Shown: positions 34,101 through 46,380, counted from the stretch's first letter. The stretch is 64,000 bases of DNA from Vitrella brassicaformis (GCA_001179505.1 CDMY01001057.1:62001-126000), one strand, 5' to 3'. Program-made: numbers and translations. Notes: generated by a model from the letters alone, not told the origin.

Positions 34101-37100
34101 GTGCCAACGAGGAACTCTGTATTGTTTGTTGGGTCGAATGGGTTGATTTGGGTCACAGGACAGCCATACACGCCGCGAGGAGGACCTGCAATCGACGCAA
34201 AGATAGGGAGGGCTTGCATGGGCATGCAGGACGTCGACTGTGGCCTGCCTGTCCTCCCATTTGTCTCCCTCACCTTCCAGCTGCTCGCGTGCGGCCGATG
34301 CATTGGTAGATGGAATGGCCTGTATACGCATAGACATTATTACTTATGTGCCCTCGCTTTATTACTGCTTGCCCTCCCTCGATCACTGATGCCATCCCTT
34401 TTTCCTTTTACCTGTCTACCCTCGATGTCCTGTTTGGCGGGGTCCGTCTCCTGCAGCTCGAGCGCGTCCAGATCAACATCAGCCGACGCCTTGTCGCCCT
34501 TCTTGGTCTCGCGAGACCAATCGATCAGCCCATCGGCAAATGTGCCACGTCGTGAAAAGTTCGACACACTCAGCGGCCCGTCGCAGAAAATAGAAGGGTC
34601 TACATCCGACTGGTACTTCATAAGCAATTGCTGCAAAGAATAATATGGGCATCCTTTCTGTAGCGTGCTTTTGTTTCCTACGAACCACATTCGCATCCGA
34701 TGGGAATCCACCGGGATAATACGGTATATACCCGTATTTATACGTGTCGCGTGAATAGACATATGGGTTGTCCACAAACGGCACGACGATGAAAATATCC
34801 AAAAAGGTGCCTTCAGCGGTCGCCACTTGTACGCAGCTCTCGAAGACATTATCATAACCGTCCTGAGGGAATTGGCTTGTACCTACAACTTCACTAAATA
34901 CACACGAATATAGCAGCTTGGCTGGCTTTTCTTGAAATCAATTCACCTCACCCATCAACAGTGGCAATCATAGATACTGAAGCGCCTTTGATGCTGTCCG
35001 TTAAGATAATGATCGTCTCAAACTCAGCATTCCTCGCGAAGACCTGAAAACACAGAAGACATGCAGATCGATTGGACGAAACAAAGGTCCCCTTTCGTCA
35101 CCAAATCGACAGCTACAAAGTGATTGCTCCCTCCTCGAATCCAGTTGGATGCAGGCGAATACGGGAGAATCCCCAGAATCAGTCCGTCTGGAAAATAATC
35201 CAGATCCCCAGGAAGAGAATCAAGCTCGTACGCTACACACGCACACACGCGCGCACGCACAAGGGAGAGCGAGAAAGGAACCTTTCGCGTGCCACGCCCA
35301 TGAGCATTATCGTGTACTACTCTGTCTCTGATCTTCCTGGTCTTCCTTCGAGTGGACGTGGGCTTCGCTCTGTGCACAGACAGATAAAAGACACGCGTGA
35401 GCGTATGCTGTCTCCCTCGCTTGCTTACTCCCTGACCTCCCTCTGTCGCACCTGAGCGGGCTGTGAGCTGCTCCTCGCCGCGTCCGCATTTTTCTCACTG
35501 GTCGTCTTGAAGCTCCCGAAATCATCATCGTCATCGTCGTCGCGATCCCTCCGTGGTCGATCGGGCTCCTCAAAATCGTCATCGTCTGTCTTCAATCCCC
35601 CTCCGATCGTTACATCAAGACCAGACGGCCCTGACAGACATACAAAGATACTCGCTCATGCAATAGCTTCATATACCTACTCACCGCCAGTTATATTGAA
35701 GAAGGGAAAGAAGCAGTCATAGTCCACAAATACAAGCAAGACACGCTGAACAAAAAGTGGGGGCACGGGTGGGAAATGAGGCTATAAGATTGTTGATTTC
35801 GTACCACATTGGCAGTCTCATTCACTCCCTCCTTGGTGAACAGAAAAATCCCGAGTTCGTCTCCTTCCTGTGTAGGAAAAAAGATGCTATCTTCATAGTT
35901 ATCAGCGGGAGGGTTGGCGGTAGGGTTGTCAGAGAAAGCGGAATAAACGCTGCAAGCACAATCAACAATGCATGTCTGTCAGCCCCTCTATCACCCCCTC
36001 TATCCCTACAATGTGCACTATCGTACGTGTCATTTAAATAGGGAAAAATGAATGATGTCGCAAACATGTCAGCGTCGCCAGAGATGGAGCTTGCCGCAAC
36101 GCCCACGAATGGATATCCCGCCAGTCTCGGCAGATCCTGCATAGACGAACACACCAACAAAGGCAAGGTGTCTCATTAGCCGAGGTACAATCTTTGTGTT
36201 GTCCCTTCGCACCAGGTCAACAAAAATCCGCTTCTCCTCGCCAGGCTGGATTGTGAATGCTGTGTTCCCCGTCGGATCGAACGGGAAAATGTGGCTCACT
36301 GGGCAGCCGTAGACACCACGAAGGGCATCAATCGCTGCATTCAGGAAAACACACCATTAGCATGTGCCCATTTTCAATGTGTGTGTCTGCTCACCGTCTT
36401 GCTGCTCCTCTTTTGCTGCGGGGCTGACGGTTGCCTCACCCTGACGACACACACATTCACACACACCTTGTGTGAATAGGTAGGCTTTGGCGGTCATTCT
36501 GGTGCCTTCACGTACCTGTTTTCTCCACATTTTCTGTTTAATGGTGTCGGTCACAGACAGCTCAAACGCCTCCAGACCCAGGTCAGCCAGAAAATCGTCA
36601 GTCTCCTCACCGGCGCGGAACAGATCGAGCAGCTCATCAACGCTCATAGCATCGACATCAGTGTCAGAGAGCGGCTCTTTCTCGGGAATGTTGAACCCAG
36701 GGATGAGGTACGGATCGTTGGGTACAGCGCACAAACCAGTAACATGGTAAATCACCACTCCCTGCAGCCCACGAGAAGGTCAGTCGTTTGAGTCGCTGAC
36801 ATTCGTTACCGTGTTTGACGGCATGTCTCCCTTTGGCTCGATGAAGATGTCCAGATACCTGCCTTTGTCTGTGGGCACCACTATGACAGCCTCTGTAGTG
36901 GAGTCTGAATCGTCCTGGGCGACATTTGTGCGATCAAATGGCTCCCTGGATTGATAGATGACCAGGAGACAAGACTATTGTTGCTTGATGTATGCTTTGT
37001 CGCTCACTCGTCGATTTCGATGATGATATCGGCCAGGCCCTCCCGACTGTTCGCCGCCACCATAATCTGATTGAACCCAGCATTTCTCGCAAACACCTGC

Positions 37101-37643
37101 ATGGATGGCACAGGTCATGAAAGAAGCAGATAGTCACTGCAAGTCGACTGCGAATCGTACCAGGTCAACGGCAATGAACTGGTTCGTGCCCGCTTCGATG
37201 GTGTTGGTCACGTTGTCAGACCTGAACGGCAAGCCTTGGGCGGTGATGTACGGGAAGAAAGGGCAAAAAAACAAAGGCAGCTGCTCCGTGGCAAAGGCTG
37301 TAAGGAAGAGAAGATGTCAAAGAGCCGATGATGCAACTCTCAAGCGCACGTACGTTCCTCAGCAGCTCTGTGACGGTCATATTGCCCCGATCGGCCATTG
37401 CCCTGAAAACCCGAAAAAAGCATTCTATTGACATTCAGTGAACAGTTTCCATCTCACCGTCTTGCCGTGCGCCTCATCCTTGTCCTGCCCCCCGCCATCA
37501 TCGCCCGGGGGCTCAGGCACTTTCCGTGACAGAAGGCCGCTCTCCACATCACGAGGGCTCCGGCGAGCGTCTGCAGCTACACAGATGACATGTAGGCTGC
37601 TAATGGACAGCCCAAACACATAGAGACGCCACATCGACTTCAT
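31127..37643 (-). CDS. Secreted six-module (PPC-like) protein, copy B
   Basis: Paralogue of the 19671-26436 gene. The start at 37643 aligns with copy A (MKSMWRLYVFGLSISSLHVI signal peptide); an upstream in-frame ATG at 37667 is less likely. Modules, in protein order: 1 (about 36.4-37.3 kb), 2 (35.4-36.35), 3 (34.3-35.3), 4 (33.1-34.3), 5 (32.1-33.0), 6 (31.13-31.94). Odd modules carry FIAVDLVFARNAGF-like strands. Even modules carry GVYGCPV, GDAD, TYTEDRPS..FFEDS and RVLIIxYDxxC. Linkers are acidic (a run of Asp near 35.53 kb) or Gln/Glu-rich and predicted helical (AREQLEGE, VREREVSNER). No frame break was found. The signal peptide and absence of a transmembrane helix suggest secretion. It starts head-to-head with a Kazal/trypsin gene, which hints at a shared pathway (inference only). 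Confidence 0.75.
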
Positions 37644-37691
37644 GACCGTTGCTGGCCGTTTCCACACTGTACAGCCTGACAGGTCAGCTGG
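37644..37691. promoter_or_regulatory. 48-bp head-to-head intergenic region, copy B
   Basis: Gap between the divergent ATGs at 37643 (minus) and 37692 (plus). The sequence is close to the copy A gap, including the tcatgaccgttgctggccgt stretch that overlaps the minus start, so a shared bidirectional promoter is likely retained in both copies. Confidence 0.55.
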
Positions 37692-39567
37692 ATGAAGGCC
37701 CTTGTTGTACTGTTTGCCACACTTTCTGGCGCTCTGCTCGGCAGAGCCCGACCAGCCAGCAGCGGATGGGAGGGCGACGGGACGCGGCGAGGTGTGCTGA
37801 GGCTCCGGCAGGAGGTGTGCAACTGCGACAATATCACTCTGCGCAGCTCGGAGCCCCTCGCCAGGTCATCGTCTGCTGTGCGGGCGGTGCTCTCCAGCCC
37901 CGTGTGCTCTGTCGACGGCCACACCTTCGCGAGCCTCTGTCTGGCGCTGTGCCAGGGAGCTGATGTGGATGAAGCTGACGTCACGGGGGAGGGATGCACT
38001 CACGGCATCACGGCCATCAGGTGAGCAGACTCAATAGGCGTGCCTCACTGTGTCATCGCCACGTGTGGTGTGTTGCAGGCGTCTGACGCCCCCTCCAGAC
38101 GGCCGGCTGCCGGCCGTCCTCAGCCGCAAAGGGTCCAACATGGCCTATCTCGGCAGAATCGACCGGACGACAGCACCACCAACACAACACTCAGCAGCGG
38201 TCTTTGACAAGCGTAGAGCTGCTCGGCCAGCGGGTGGATCATATCTCATACGAGGCCAAAGCGACGTCTACCTGCTCGATGACCGCACGGCGCCACTTGA
38301 GGGTGCGATGGCATGCCGATCGACGTCAGCTGATGGTGACGAGTGTGCCAATGCTAACGATCCTCAACACGTGACGGGGACATTCGCGAGACGCCAGAAC
38401 AACACCTCTCAACAGGAGCAGGCGTGTCCGGAGACATCAAGCCGCCGAGACGATGATGAAGCGGCCCTCCCAGAGCACTGCTTCGACCCCGACGACCGAG
38501 AGAGAGTGGACTCCACACAAATGCCCTGGAAGGCAGTCGGCCTGCTGCGGCTTCCCAAATTGGACCAGGGCGAAGTGGTCAACTGCACCGGCAACATCGT
38601 GTTCGGCACTTACGTGCTGACTAATGCCCACTGCCTGATAGACAAACAAGGTAAGCGAAGGCATGTTTTACACGACCGATCTTCACGTTGCATGTGTATG
38701 AGTGAGTGCAGACAACTGGATTTTCTCGCCGGGCACTGGCGAGTTTTGCGCCGGCTATGATGCCGAGAAGGTTTTCGACTGCGTGAAGGTCCTGGAAGCC
38801 AGCGTCTTCTTGCCGTGGGTGTTTGAGCCGTCTGGCCGTGAGGAAGAAGCCGCCTATGACTTCGCCCTCGTGAAACTGGAGAGGAATTCTGTTGACGGCT
38901 TCGATTTCGACATCGGGTCCTTCTGCGACGAGATACGCCCTATCGGCGCGATACAGGGGTTTGAGTTCGCCGGGTGGGCATACAGGCACAGACTTAATGC
39001 GGTAGGTGATTGCGTGGGTAACGCGCTGCATGTGTGATGGTGCGTGCAGGTATCCTGAGGACAAGGACACGGAAGAAGTCAGACAAGCAATGTGGAGGGT
39101 GCCTCCGGTCAATCAGTTTGAGCCTCCCGAGACCTCAACCATCTTCATTTTCCCTGAATGCGACGAGGTGCGGCGTGGCAACGGCTTCTCACGGCTGTTG
39201 CACTATGCAGACATCGGTGAGCAGAAGAGATGGGCACACACTGTCAGCCGTGTCTCATTCTCTCCTTCGTTTCTCCGCATGTGTTGGGCAGATGAAGGCA
39301 ACTCTGGCAGGTACTACATACAGATGCACGTCATTTGTGGCAGCCGAGACGCGCACTGTCCAACTGTCTGTCTGTCTGTCTGTCTGTATTATCAGTGGCA
39401 TGTGGCTGGATGCCTCCGCTGATGATGACGAAGGTCGTCGCGTAATTGTGGCCCTGCAGAGCGGCAGAAGCAGGCAGGGGACCAAGGTCAACTTCGCCAC
39501 AGAGATGACGCCGCGGGCCATTGACGTCATCAAGTACTGGCGAGATGTGATGGACGAGGGGGGGTGA
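37692..39567 (+). CDS. Secreted Kazal-like / trypsin-like serine protease
   Basis: Exons 37692-38020, 38079-38650, 38712-38973, 39050-39216, 39292-39310 and 39396-39567 join in frame. After a signal peptide (MKALVVLFATLSGALLGRA) comes a Kazal-like inhibitor domain (PVCSVDGHTF...CLALCQ...GEGC). A linker follows, then a chymotrypsin-fold domain of glutamyl-endopeptidase (S1B) style: catalytic His in VLTNAHC, Asp in YDFALVKL, GYPED strand, and Ser in DEGNSGSGM. All three catalytic residues are present, so it is probably active outside the cell. Exon 5 is only 19 nt and holds the Ser. The exon 3 donor was placed at 38974 because it alone yields AGYPED in frame. The Kazal part might restrain the protease; that is inference. 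Confidence 0.85.
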
Positions 39568-39993
39568 TCAAAAACGTCACATGTGATATAATTAATGCGG
39601 TCGTTCACTCAATGTGGTGAAGGCGCCAAGTCGCAGCTGCCTCGTACTACTCTCTTGTGGAATGCGATGGAGAAAGTCGACACATTTTGTCGTGCGTGTG
39701 TGTCAAGTGTTGATACCGGCACGCACACACGAAAACAGGGACGAATGCGTGAATGGACTTTTTTCCTCTCAATCCACTAGTGAGACATACAGACGCACGA
39801 ATTCATCTCAGCTCGCTGACAAGCTTTTCTAGCCTCACCCAGAGTGCCTTTAGCGGCAGATCAACATACAGAGTCCGAACCATAGGCCACATAGTACACA
39901 CAGCACACAATGCTGGCAAGCAGAATCCGAACGACTTGCCGGATGTACACACAGCACAGCATAAAAAGGCGGCTGAGCTGTCAACACAAAGAG
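39568..39993. other. Convergent intergenic gap
   Basis: About 425 bp between the protease stop and the glycosylase stop; presumably 3' UTRs. No gene or repeat supported. Confidence 0.5.
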
Positions 39994-40783
39994 CTAGTTG
40001 CTCATGTCCCTCACTTGCTGGTGCCGCAAGCACCCCACAGTGTGGTCGTTCACCATACCTACCGCCTGCATGAACGCATACATTATCTTCGGTCCCGCAT
40101 ACTTCATTCCCTTCTTCTTGAGCGCGGCGCTCATCTCCTTGCTGACCGCCGTCTCGCACGGCACCTCCGACAACTTCTTGTAAGCATTCTGGACCGGCTT
40201 GTCGCCGACAAAGCTCCACAGGTAGGCCGCCAAGCTCCCATGCTCCTTCTGGATGCTCTGAGCCGCCTTGGCGTTGGCCACAAAGGCATCCAGCTTGGCC
40301 CTGCTGCGGATAATGGACGCGTCTTGGAGGGCCGCTTCGATTTCAGCGCCGGACATGGCTGCCACCTTGTCGATGTCGAAGGCGTGAAAGCGGGCGCGGA
40401 AGGCATCTCGCTTCTTGAGGACGGTCAGCCAGCTGAGACCAGCCTGGGCCCCTTCCAGGCACACCACTGCATCCATCGGACACAGAGAGAAAGCGCCAGT
40501 GCAAGTGACGATAGCACCGACCCGTTGACGTGCATGCCTGTGGCCTACTCTCAAAGAGATGTTGATCGTCCCGCGAGGGCACTCCCCACTCCTCATCGTG
40601 ATAGGCATTGTACAGAGCATCATTGCCAGTCAGCCAGTCACATCGCCTCCTGCCGTCTTTCGCGCCATCTGCACCAGCTGCTGCCGCCCTGCCTTTCGAC
40701 GCCTTTGCTGACTTTGCAGGCGGCTCCTCACCAGCAGCAGCGGCTCCTTCGCCCTTGAGGGCGCTCTTGCGCTTGGTTGCCAT
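39994..40783 (-). CDS. TAG: DNA-3-methyladenine glycosylase I
   Basis: Base-excision repair enzyme that removes 3-methyladenine from alkylated DNA. Two exons (40549-40783 and 39994-40466, phase-1 intron) encode about 235 aa. The TAG signatures are clear: RRCDW, YHDEEWGVP, DDQHLFE, LEGAQAGLSWLTVLKKR, LKKKGMKYAGP, and VNDHTVGC. The zinc-snap ligands of the family (Cys near the start, His of YHDEEWG, His and Cys of NDHxxxC) are all present. An Ala/Lys-rich N-terminal tail of about 45 residues precedes the domain and could be a nuclear signal. An upstream in-frame ATG at 40876 would add 31 residues; 40783 is preferred because the added part looks non-coding. Confidence 0.93.
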
Positions 40784-40957
40784 CGTCCTGCACCGGTGAT
40801 TGGGCTGGAAGTGACGGAGTGATTGAGATCTTGTCCAAAGGCCCGTGACAAAGCAGATCTGGACCGCGTGTAGCATCGACGTTGTAGCATCCCATTCAAT
40901 TTGAGCGCGCAGATCTGCGAGCTAAGCCCGCATGGACAGACTGTGTTGGACGAAGCC

Positions 40958-43710
40958 ATGACGCGTGCCAGACGCCGATCTCTGGGCAGGGCTCTCCTTT
41001 CTACCTTGCTGCTCCACCTTCTCATCTCTCATTCCATCGGCGCCTCGCTCCCATCTCGGCGGCCGCAGACACTCACCTACGTGCGCGTCAGCCGCTCCCC
41101 TCTATATGCGTCGCAGAGGCGGCCACCACCGACTGATGGGATGGCAGATGGGCAAAGGACGGTTCCCGAGGGAGGCAGATCTGGGCTTGTTATGAAGGCG
41201 CCTGTGGAGAATAAGGATGTGCTCAGAGAGGGGCTGGCTGTGGGAGGCGGCATTTTAATGGGCATGATGGCTGCAAGTGGACCTGCTGCTGCAGCCGGAC
41301 TGACACAGGTGCGCATGATTGCATGCAGGCCGCACCGACACATGCGCTGTTCTGTTGGTCCAGATGCCTTTGTCGCAGACCGACCAGTTTCCTCTGGACT
41401 TCAGCGAGCCCTTCATCCTCGCGGGCACGACCATCGTCGGCTCGGCACTCATCTTCGCCGCTGCCGTGGCCGTCAGATACGCGCAGATACAGAACGAGCG
41501 AGCGACGCTTCAAGAGCAGCAGCAGCAGCAGCAGCAACAGCAGCCCATCAAGGTGGCTGAGGAAACGGCGGCATCCACCACCCCGCCGCCCCCAGCAGCG
41601 GGTGGAGCCGAGGTCATTGCACCACCGCCGCAGGAGGCTGCTAATGAGAGCGTCGAGGTGCCCCCTGCACTCATGAAGGCTGCACAACAAGAAGAGTCAG
41701 CCCCATGGGTCGAGCCCGAGACCCCCCCTCCCCCGCCCCTGAAAAAGCTCGAGGCCAAGAAAGAGCCGTCTGCGCCAGTCACATCAGCCCCCGAGTCACC
41801 CCGTACAGCAGCTCAGACACCACCCACAGCTGTGCAGCCTCCCGAGCCCATTGCTGAGCCACCCGCAGCGCCACCAGCGGGCGCCAAAGTCGCTGTTGCG
41901 GGTGAGGGCGCCTATGTGATGGATGCGGATCGCGCCAAGTGGGAGCGTTGGTCGAGGCTGAGCGAGGAGGAGGTGCAGGCGGAGATGGAGAGGGAAATGC
42001 AGGAGGAAGAGGAGGCCGAGCAGAGGCGGAGAGAGGACCTCGCCAAAGTGGAGGCACAAGTGGTGAGCGAAACATACACAGACAGTGAGTGGGTGGGCCG
42101 GTTGGACGGGGGCATACATTTGTGGCATCTGTTGCTGTCTGTTGTGTGTCGATCAGAAACCTTACAAGATCGACATGATGAACCGGGGCCGGGCAGAGAT
42201 TCAACAGAGGTCGGACACAGCCACATTCCTACGCACACGCAAGGCAAATGTAACGCTTTCGTATCCCCTTTCTTGGGAGCGATGGCAGAGCACGTGACGA
42301 GGTCGTTTCCCATGCCAAGAAGGTCGAGAGCTGAATGGCACAAATGCACCAATCAATCGCTGCTCACGTTTCTTGTTTCCATCGCACTCAGGTGGTCAGG
42401 GATCACTTTGACGCCAGGATGGATGAACACTTGAGGCGAAAAGAAGAAGAAGGGCAGGAGGAGGCCCCGCCGCCAGTGCTGGCCTTCATCCCACCTAAGC
42501 CGACCTTCTCAAGGATGGACGTGCCAGTCAGCGAAACGGTGAGCCCTCACAACTGGAAAGTGCCCGCCCCCATCCGTCACTCGCGGTATCATTTGCTGCT
42601 CGCCTTGCCTTCAGGTGGAGACAGAGGCGAGGAGCAGCTTCCCCCTCGTCCGCACCAAGAGCGAAGAGCCACAAGACACGCAAGAGGCGCACGGTGCCGC
42701 TGCTGCCGCACTGGACAGCCACACGACCGACACCACTCTGGCCATCGGCCCCACCCACGTCGACACCCCCCCTCCCCCTGGCCGTGCATTCGCCGAGCCG
42801 TCATCCTTCCCCTCGTCTGGTCAGCAGCAGCCCGGCAGCTGGCTGGATCTGCCCGGCCCACCTGACGGCATGAAGGTCATGCGCACCACCGACGCGGGCG
42901 ATCTGCTGCCGGCCTCTGAGCTGCCCATTCCTGAGGAGATGCAGCAGCGTGGGCAAGGAGAGGGGCAGGGTGAGGCATTCGACGCGAGCAGGATGGAGGT
43001 GGAGGTGGTTCCGCGAGATGAGGTGGAGCGGCGTAAGGTGGTCGAGCGGCGGCGGCGCATGGAGTTCGAAAACCCGCCGCCATTTGCCATGGACATGCTG
43101 CTGCCGACCCAAGAGACAGAAGTCAGTGAGCCGATCACTGATACACACATCCGCAAATTACCTGCACAAAGGTCGTGTTGTGGTTGGTTGGCTGTCAGGT
43201 GAGTGAGGAGGAGCAGCAGCGGCGAGATGCCCTTCAGCAACTGAAGGACTCACTTCACACCACCATAGGCCAGCCAGCAAACAGCGCACAGCCAGAGGGC
43301 GGCTCGGCCCACCTGGACCGTGAGGCTCCCACAGTCACACTGCCCCAACAGAAGGAGGCCACGAGGGAGACCGATCGAGGGAGGGCGGCTGACAAGGGGG
43401 ATGGAGAGGAGGGAGGGGCATCAGCGAGGGGGGTGGGCGGGGAGATCAAGATCGTGGGACCACACAGCTCACTACAAGAGGTACGTCCGTTCAGGCTTCA
43501 CAATCAATGGATGTGGCAACGCTGGCATGGTCTCTTGTGAATGTCTGTGTCTGTCTGTCTGTCTGTCTGTGTGTGTGTGCATGTGTCTGTTGTGTCCGTC
43601 AGGGTTATGTGGGTCGCGTAGCCAAGGAGACGTCAGCCCGGTGGTACTTCGAGACCGGCCAGTTCGTGGCAAAAGACAAGGAGTCAGCACAATGGGAGTG
43701 GCAGGCGTGA
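40958..43710 (+). CDS. Membrane-anchored, possibly plastid-targeted protein
   Basis: Seven exons (40958-41308, 41364-42062, 42157-42249, 42392-42538, 42615-43121, 43199-43480, 43603-43710) keep frame. The N-terminus is basic then hydrophobic (GRALLSTLLLHLLISHSIGA) and continues into an Arg/Ser/Pro-rich stretch, as in bipartite plastid leaders. A second hydrophobic helix follows (FILAGTTIVGSALIFAAAVA), then a poly-Gln run, Pro/Ala-rich and Glu-rich coiled segments, and a conserved-looking C-terminal tail (YFETGQFVAKDKESAQWEW). I do not recognise a family; the layout suggests a thylakoid- or envelope-anchored scaffold. An alternative start is ATG 40901. It is divergent from the glycosylase gene. 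Confidence 0.7.
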
Positions 43711-44096
43711 AGCAGACACCGACACATAGGCAGACAGACAGACAGACATGATTTAGTCCCAGCTGACACACACATGGATAGGACAATGAGCAGAGGGCGG
43801 TGCACATATGACGTTCCGTCATCATGATGATGTGTTTTTTGGCGTATGCGTCTCGACGGGTAGAGAGATAGATAGATTGACAATGCGTAGAAGACCACCC
43901 ATCCATCCCTTTTGCGATGTGCTGGCCGTGTGGCCAGGTGTCCTTTTCTGAGTGACACCACGGCATGCGTTTGCTGGATAGACCGACAGACTCTGCTGGT
44001 AAGACGCACCCCCTAGGTCAGGGTTTCAACCCCGCGGGTTTTGGCAAACCCAGCTGTTCCTCCACTCTGCAGAGAACCTCTCTCTCCCCCATAACA
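43711..44096. other. Intergenic gap
   Basis: About 390 bp between two plus-strand genes, with CAGA repeats at its left end. No further feature supported. Confidence 0.5.
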
Positions 44097-45960
44097 ATGG
44101 AGGCGAGGCGGCGCTTTGCGATGCTGCTGCCTGGGTGGATGGTGCTGCTGTACGCCTCAGTAGCGAATGCAGACTCACTGGCGCTGCAGGTGCAGATGGC
44201 AGGTCAGGCGGGGTTGTGGATAGCCATGGCTGCGGGAGGGCTGGCAGGAGGACTGCATGCCGTCACAGGTAGGGTGGCACATCACCTGATAGATAAAATA
44301 GATCACCGAGATGCGAGTGATACGCTGTAAGGCTGTTGTGTGCCTTGTGTGGCCAGGCGCTGATCATCTGGGGGCGTTGCTGCCTTTGTGTGTGAACAAA
44401 CGGTGGTTCTCGTCGTTCTGGGTGGGATTCAACTGGGGATGCGGACACGGTGAGGCGCACACTCTGGCGATCCTCGTACGTGCTTTCTTTTCTTCTCTGT
44501 CGATTCTAGGTATCGGTGCTGCGCTGCTGGGTGCCCTCGCATACCTCCTCAAAGATCAGCTGGCGGTGCAGGTCTTCTCCGAGTAAACAATCATACGCAG
44601 CAAATAATCGCTCTCTCAGAGAAGAGGAATCGCCACGCGATTCAATGGTTGTGGCTGGTGTGTGTGTGGGCCTCAGCTACATGGATTTTGCCGTCGGTAC
44701 CATCCTGATTATCATCGGTCTGATCGGCATCATGACTGCACGGCAGTGGGAATACGAGATGCAGCAGAGGAAGGTGAGATAATGGAGATAGGCAAGCACC
44801 ACGCACTGCAGCGATGGCAGCGGATGTGATGATATCCTTTCGTCCTTCCTCCCTCCCCTTTTGATTCAGCGTGACCCCGAGAGCGCACTGACGGGCGTGG
44901 CCTCCACATCCACACCTCTCACCGACTCGGACGGTGAGCTTGACGGCCCCCGCAAGCACCACACCGACGGCCTCCCCACCGCCCCCATGACAGAGATGCA
45001 TCGAGTGAGTGTATGGGTGTGGGTGTGTCGTTGTAGGCAAGGACAAGGGGAGGCAGGACCACACTGAGGCAGCAAAGACCAACGGGGTAAGTATCTCATG
45101 ACCTCGTTCTCTCTCTCTCTCTCTCTCTCCCTCTCTCTGTCTGTGTGGATGGCTATATGTGTGGTCGTGTGTGTGCTGGATGGATGGGTACAGGCGTATG
45201 GAGCGGCTGACGGGTCGGGGCTGCAGGACACATCGGCAGCGGTAGCGGAAGACACAGCGATGCTGTCGAAGGAGGGCCAGGAGTCCAGCTCAAGTCATGA
45301 TCCCAATGCTGCCGTCAGGTGGGCACCGCAAGAAAGCCTGCCTTGCTGTGCACACACACACACACACACACACCCAATGCGCGCATGTGTGTTTTTCTCA
45401 GAATTGGATCGACATTGAGTGTGGCGACGATAGGGACTGGGATAGTGCATGGCATCTCGGGAAGCGGACACTTCCTGGGCGTCCTCCCGGCACTCACCCT
45501 GCCCTCGTGGTCAGCCCATCACATGGAGTGGCGGGCGGCATATGTATTGTGTGATGATGAACATCGATCATCAGGGCCACATCAGCGGCTTATTTAGTGG
45601 CGTTCTGCCTCGGTTGCTGCGTGTCGATGAGTGCATTCACCTCCATCATCGGAGAGGTGAGCTCAGCCGGCGATCGACACATGCACGAGTGCCCGTATTG
45701 TGACCCTTTTTCTCCGTGTGTGTGTGTGTGCATCATCAGACGAGTGTCCGGCTGCGCCGCAATTTCAACCGGCCGGACCTTCCCGCAAAGCTCTCCTACA
45801 TCACTTCAGGTCAGGAAGGAAGGAGAAAGCGATTCTCATTGACACACACATTCGATTGGCCACTCCACGTGTGTCTGTGTGTGCAGGGATAGCCATAACG
45901 ATTGGGTGCATATGGCTGCTGAAGGCCATCATCGTCGGCACACATATGCTGCTGCTGTGA
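44097..45960 (+). CDS. NicO/UreH-like nickel-cobalt transporter
   Basis: Polytopic membrane protein resembling the high-affinity nickel-transport/UreH-like proteins of plastids and bacteria. The start at 44097 gives a hydrophobic leader (MLLPGWMVLLYASVANA). The first half carries HAVTGADHLGALLPL, the HxxxxDH metal motif of the family, and GCGHG; the second half mirrors it with HGISGSGHFLGVLP. Further transmembrane spans include IGAALLGALAYLL, VGTILIIIGLIGIM and a final ITIGCIWLLKAIIVGTHMLL. A hydrophilic loop of about 120 residues separates the halves. Introns are phase-consistent, including a donor gtaaac inside what would otherwise be a stop after VFSE. It may supply Ni/Co to urease or another metalloenzyme; the transported metal is inferred from family. 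Confidence 0.8.
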
Positions 45961-46380
45961 TGATGGTCTATGTGTGCGTGGGTGCTCGAGGGGCGGAGGG
46001 ATGGATGGAGGGATGGAGGGGGACGGATTTTGATGAGGTTTTGTGGGCGGTTGGTTGTGAAGTGTGTGTCGTATGTGTGCGTGAGTGTGTGTTTGTGTGT
46101 GGTCACGATTTATGTTGCCATTCCAAACCAGCTCGATCGTGTGTGTACAGGACAGAGCTGCTTTTTGGTGGCCGCACGGACGGGGCACAAAGCCTGGATG
46201 CGTAATGACTGAATATGCATGAAGGCACGAATCGATCCACCCAGACGCTCATTCACACACATCCAGGGATCTATCCATCGGCAATCAATAAGGCAGCTAC
46301 TGTCCTTCCCCCACCCCCCCACTGACCCACTCGATGTACCCACTCACAGTATGGCATATCAATCCCACGTATGGATTCGA
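45961..46380. other. Convergent intergenic gap
   Basis: About 420 bp between the transporter and phosphatase stops; GT-rich, no supported gene. Confidence 0.5.

Larger units (their letters stand above)
30770..38385. repeat. Segmental duplication, copy B
   Basis: About 7.6 kb collinear with 19310-27169. Similarity is uneven: some blocks, including intron sequence (such as 32470-32580 against 21040-21150, and 38079-38340 against 26866-27120), are almost identical, whereas several modules differ by many substitutions and indels. That pattern suggests later gene conversion. Its left 350 bp contain no supported gene. Confidence 0.9.

Noticed and set aside
38974-39049. Apparent frame break between protease exons 3 and 4
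   Set aside because: Using the donor gtgggc at 38974 instead of gtaggt at 39002 gives AGYPED in frame, so the gene is intact.
43999-44046. tRNA-like stretch (ggtaagacgc...agggtttcaaccccgcgg)
   Set aside because: A T-arm-like hairpin can be imagined, but no acceptor stem or anticodon arm of correct length pairs around it.
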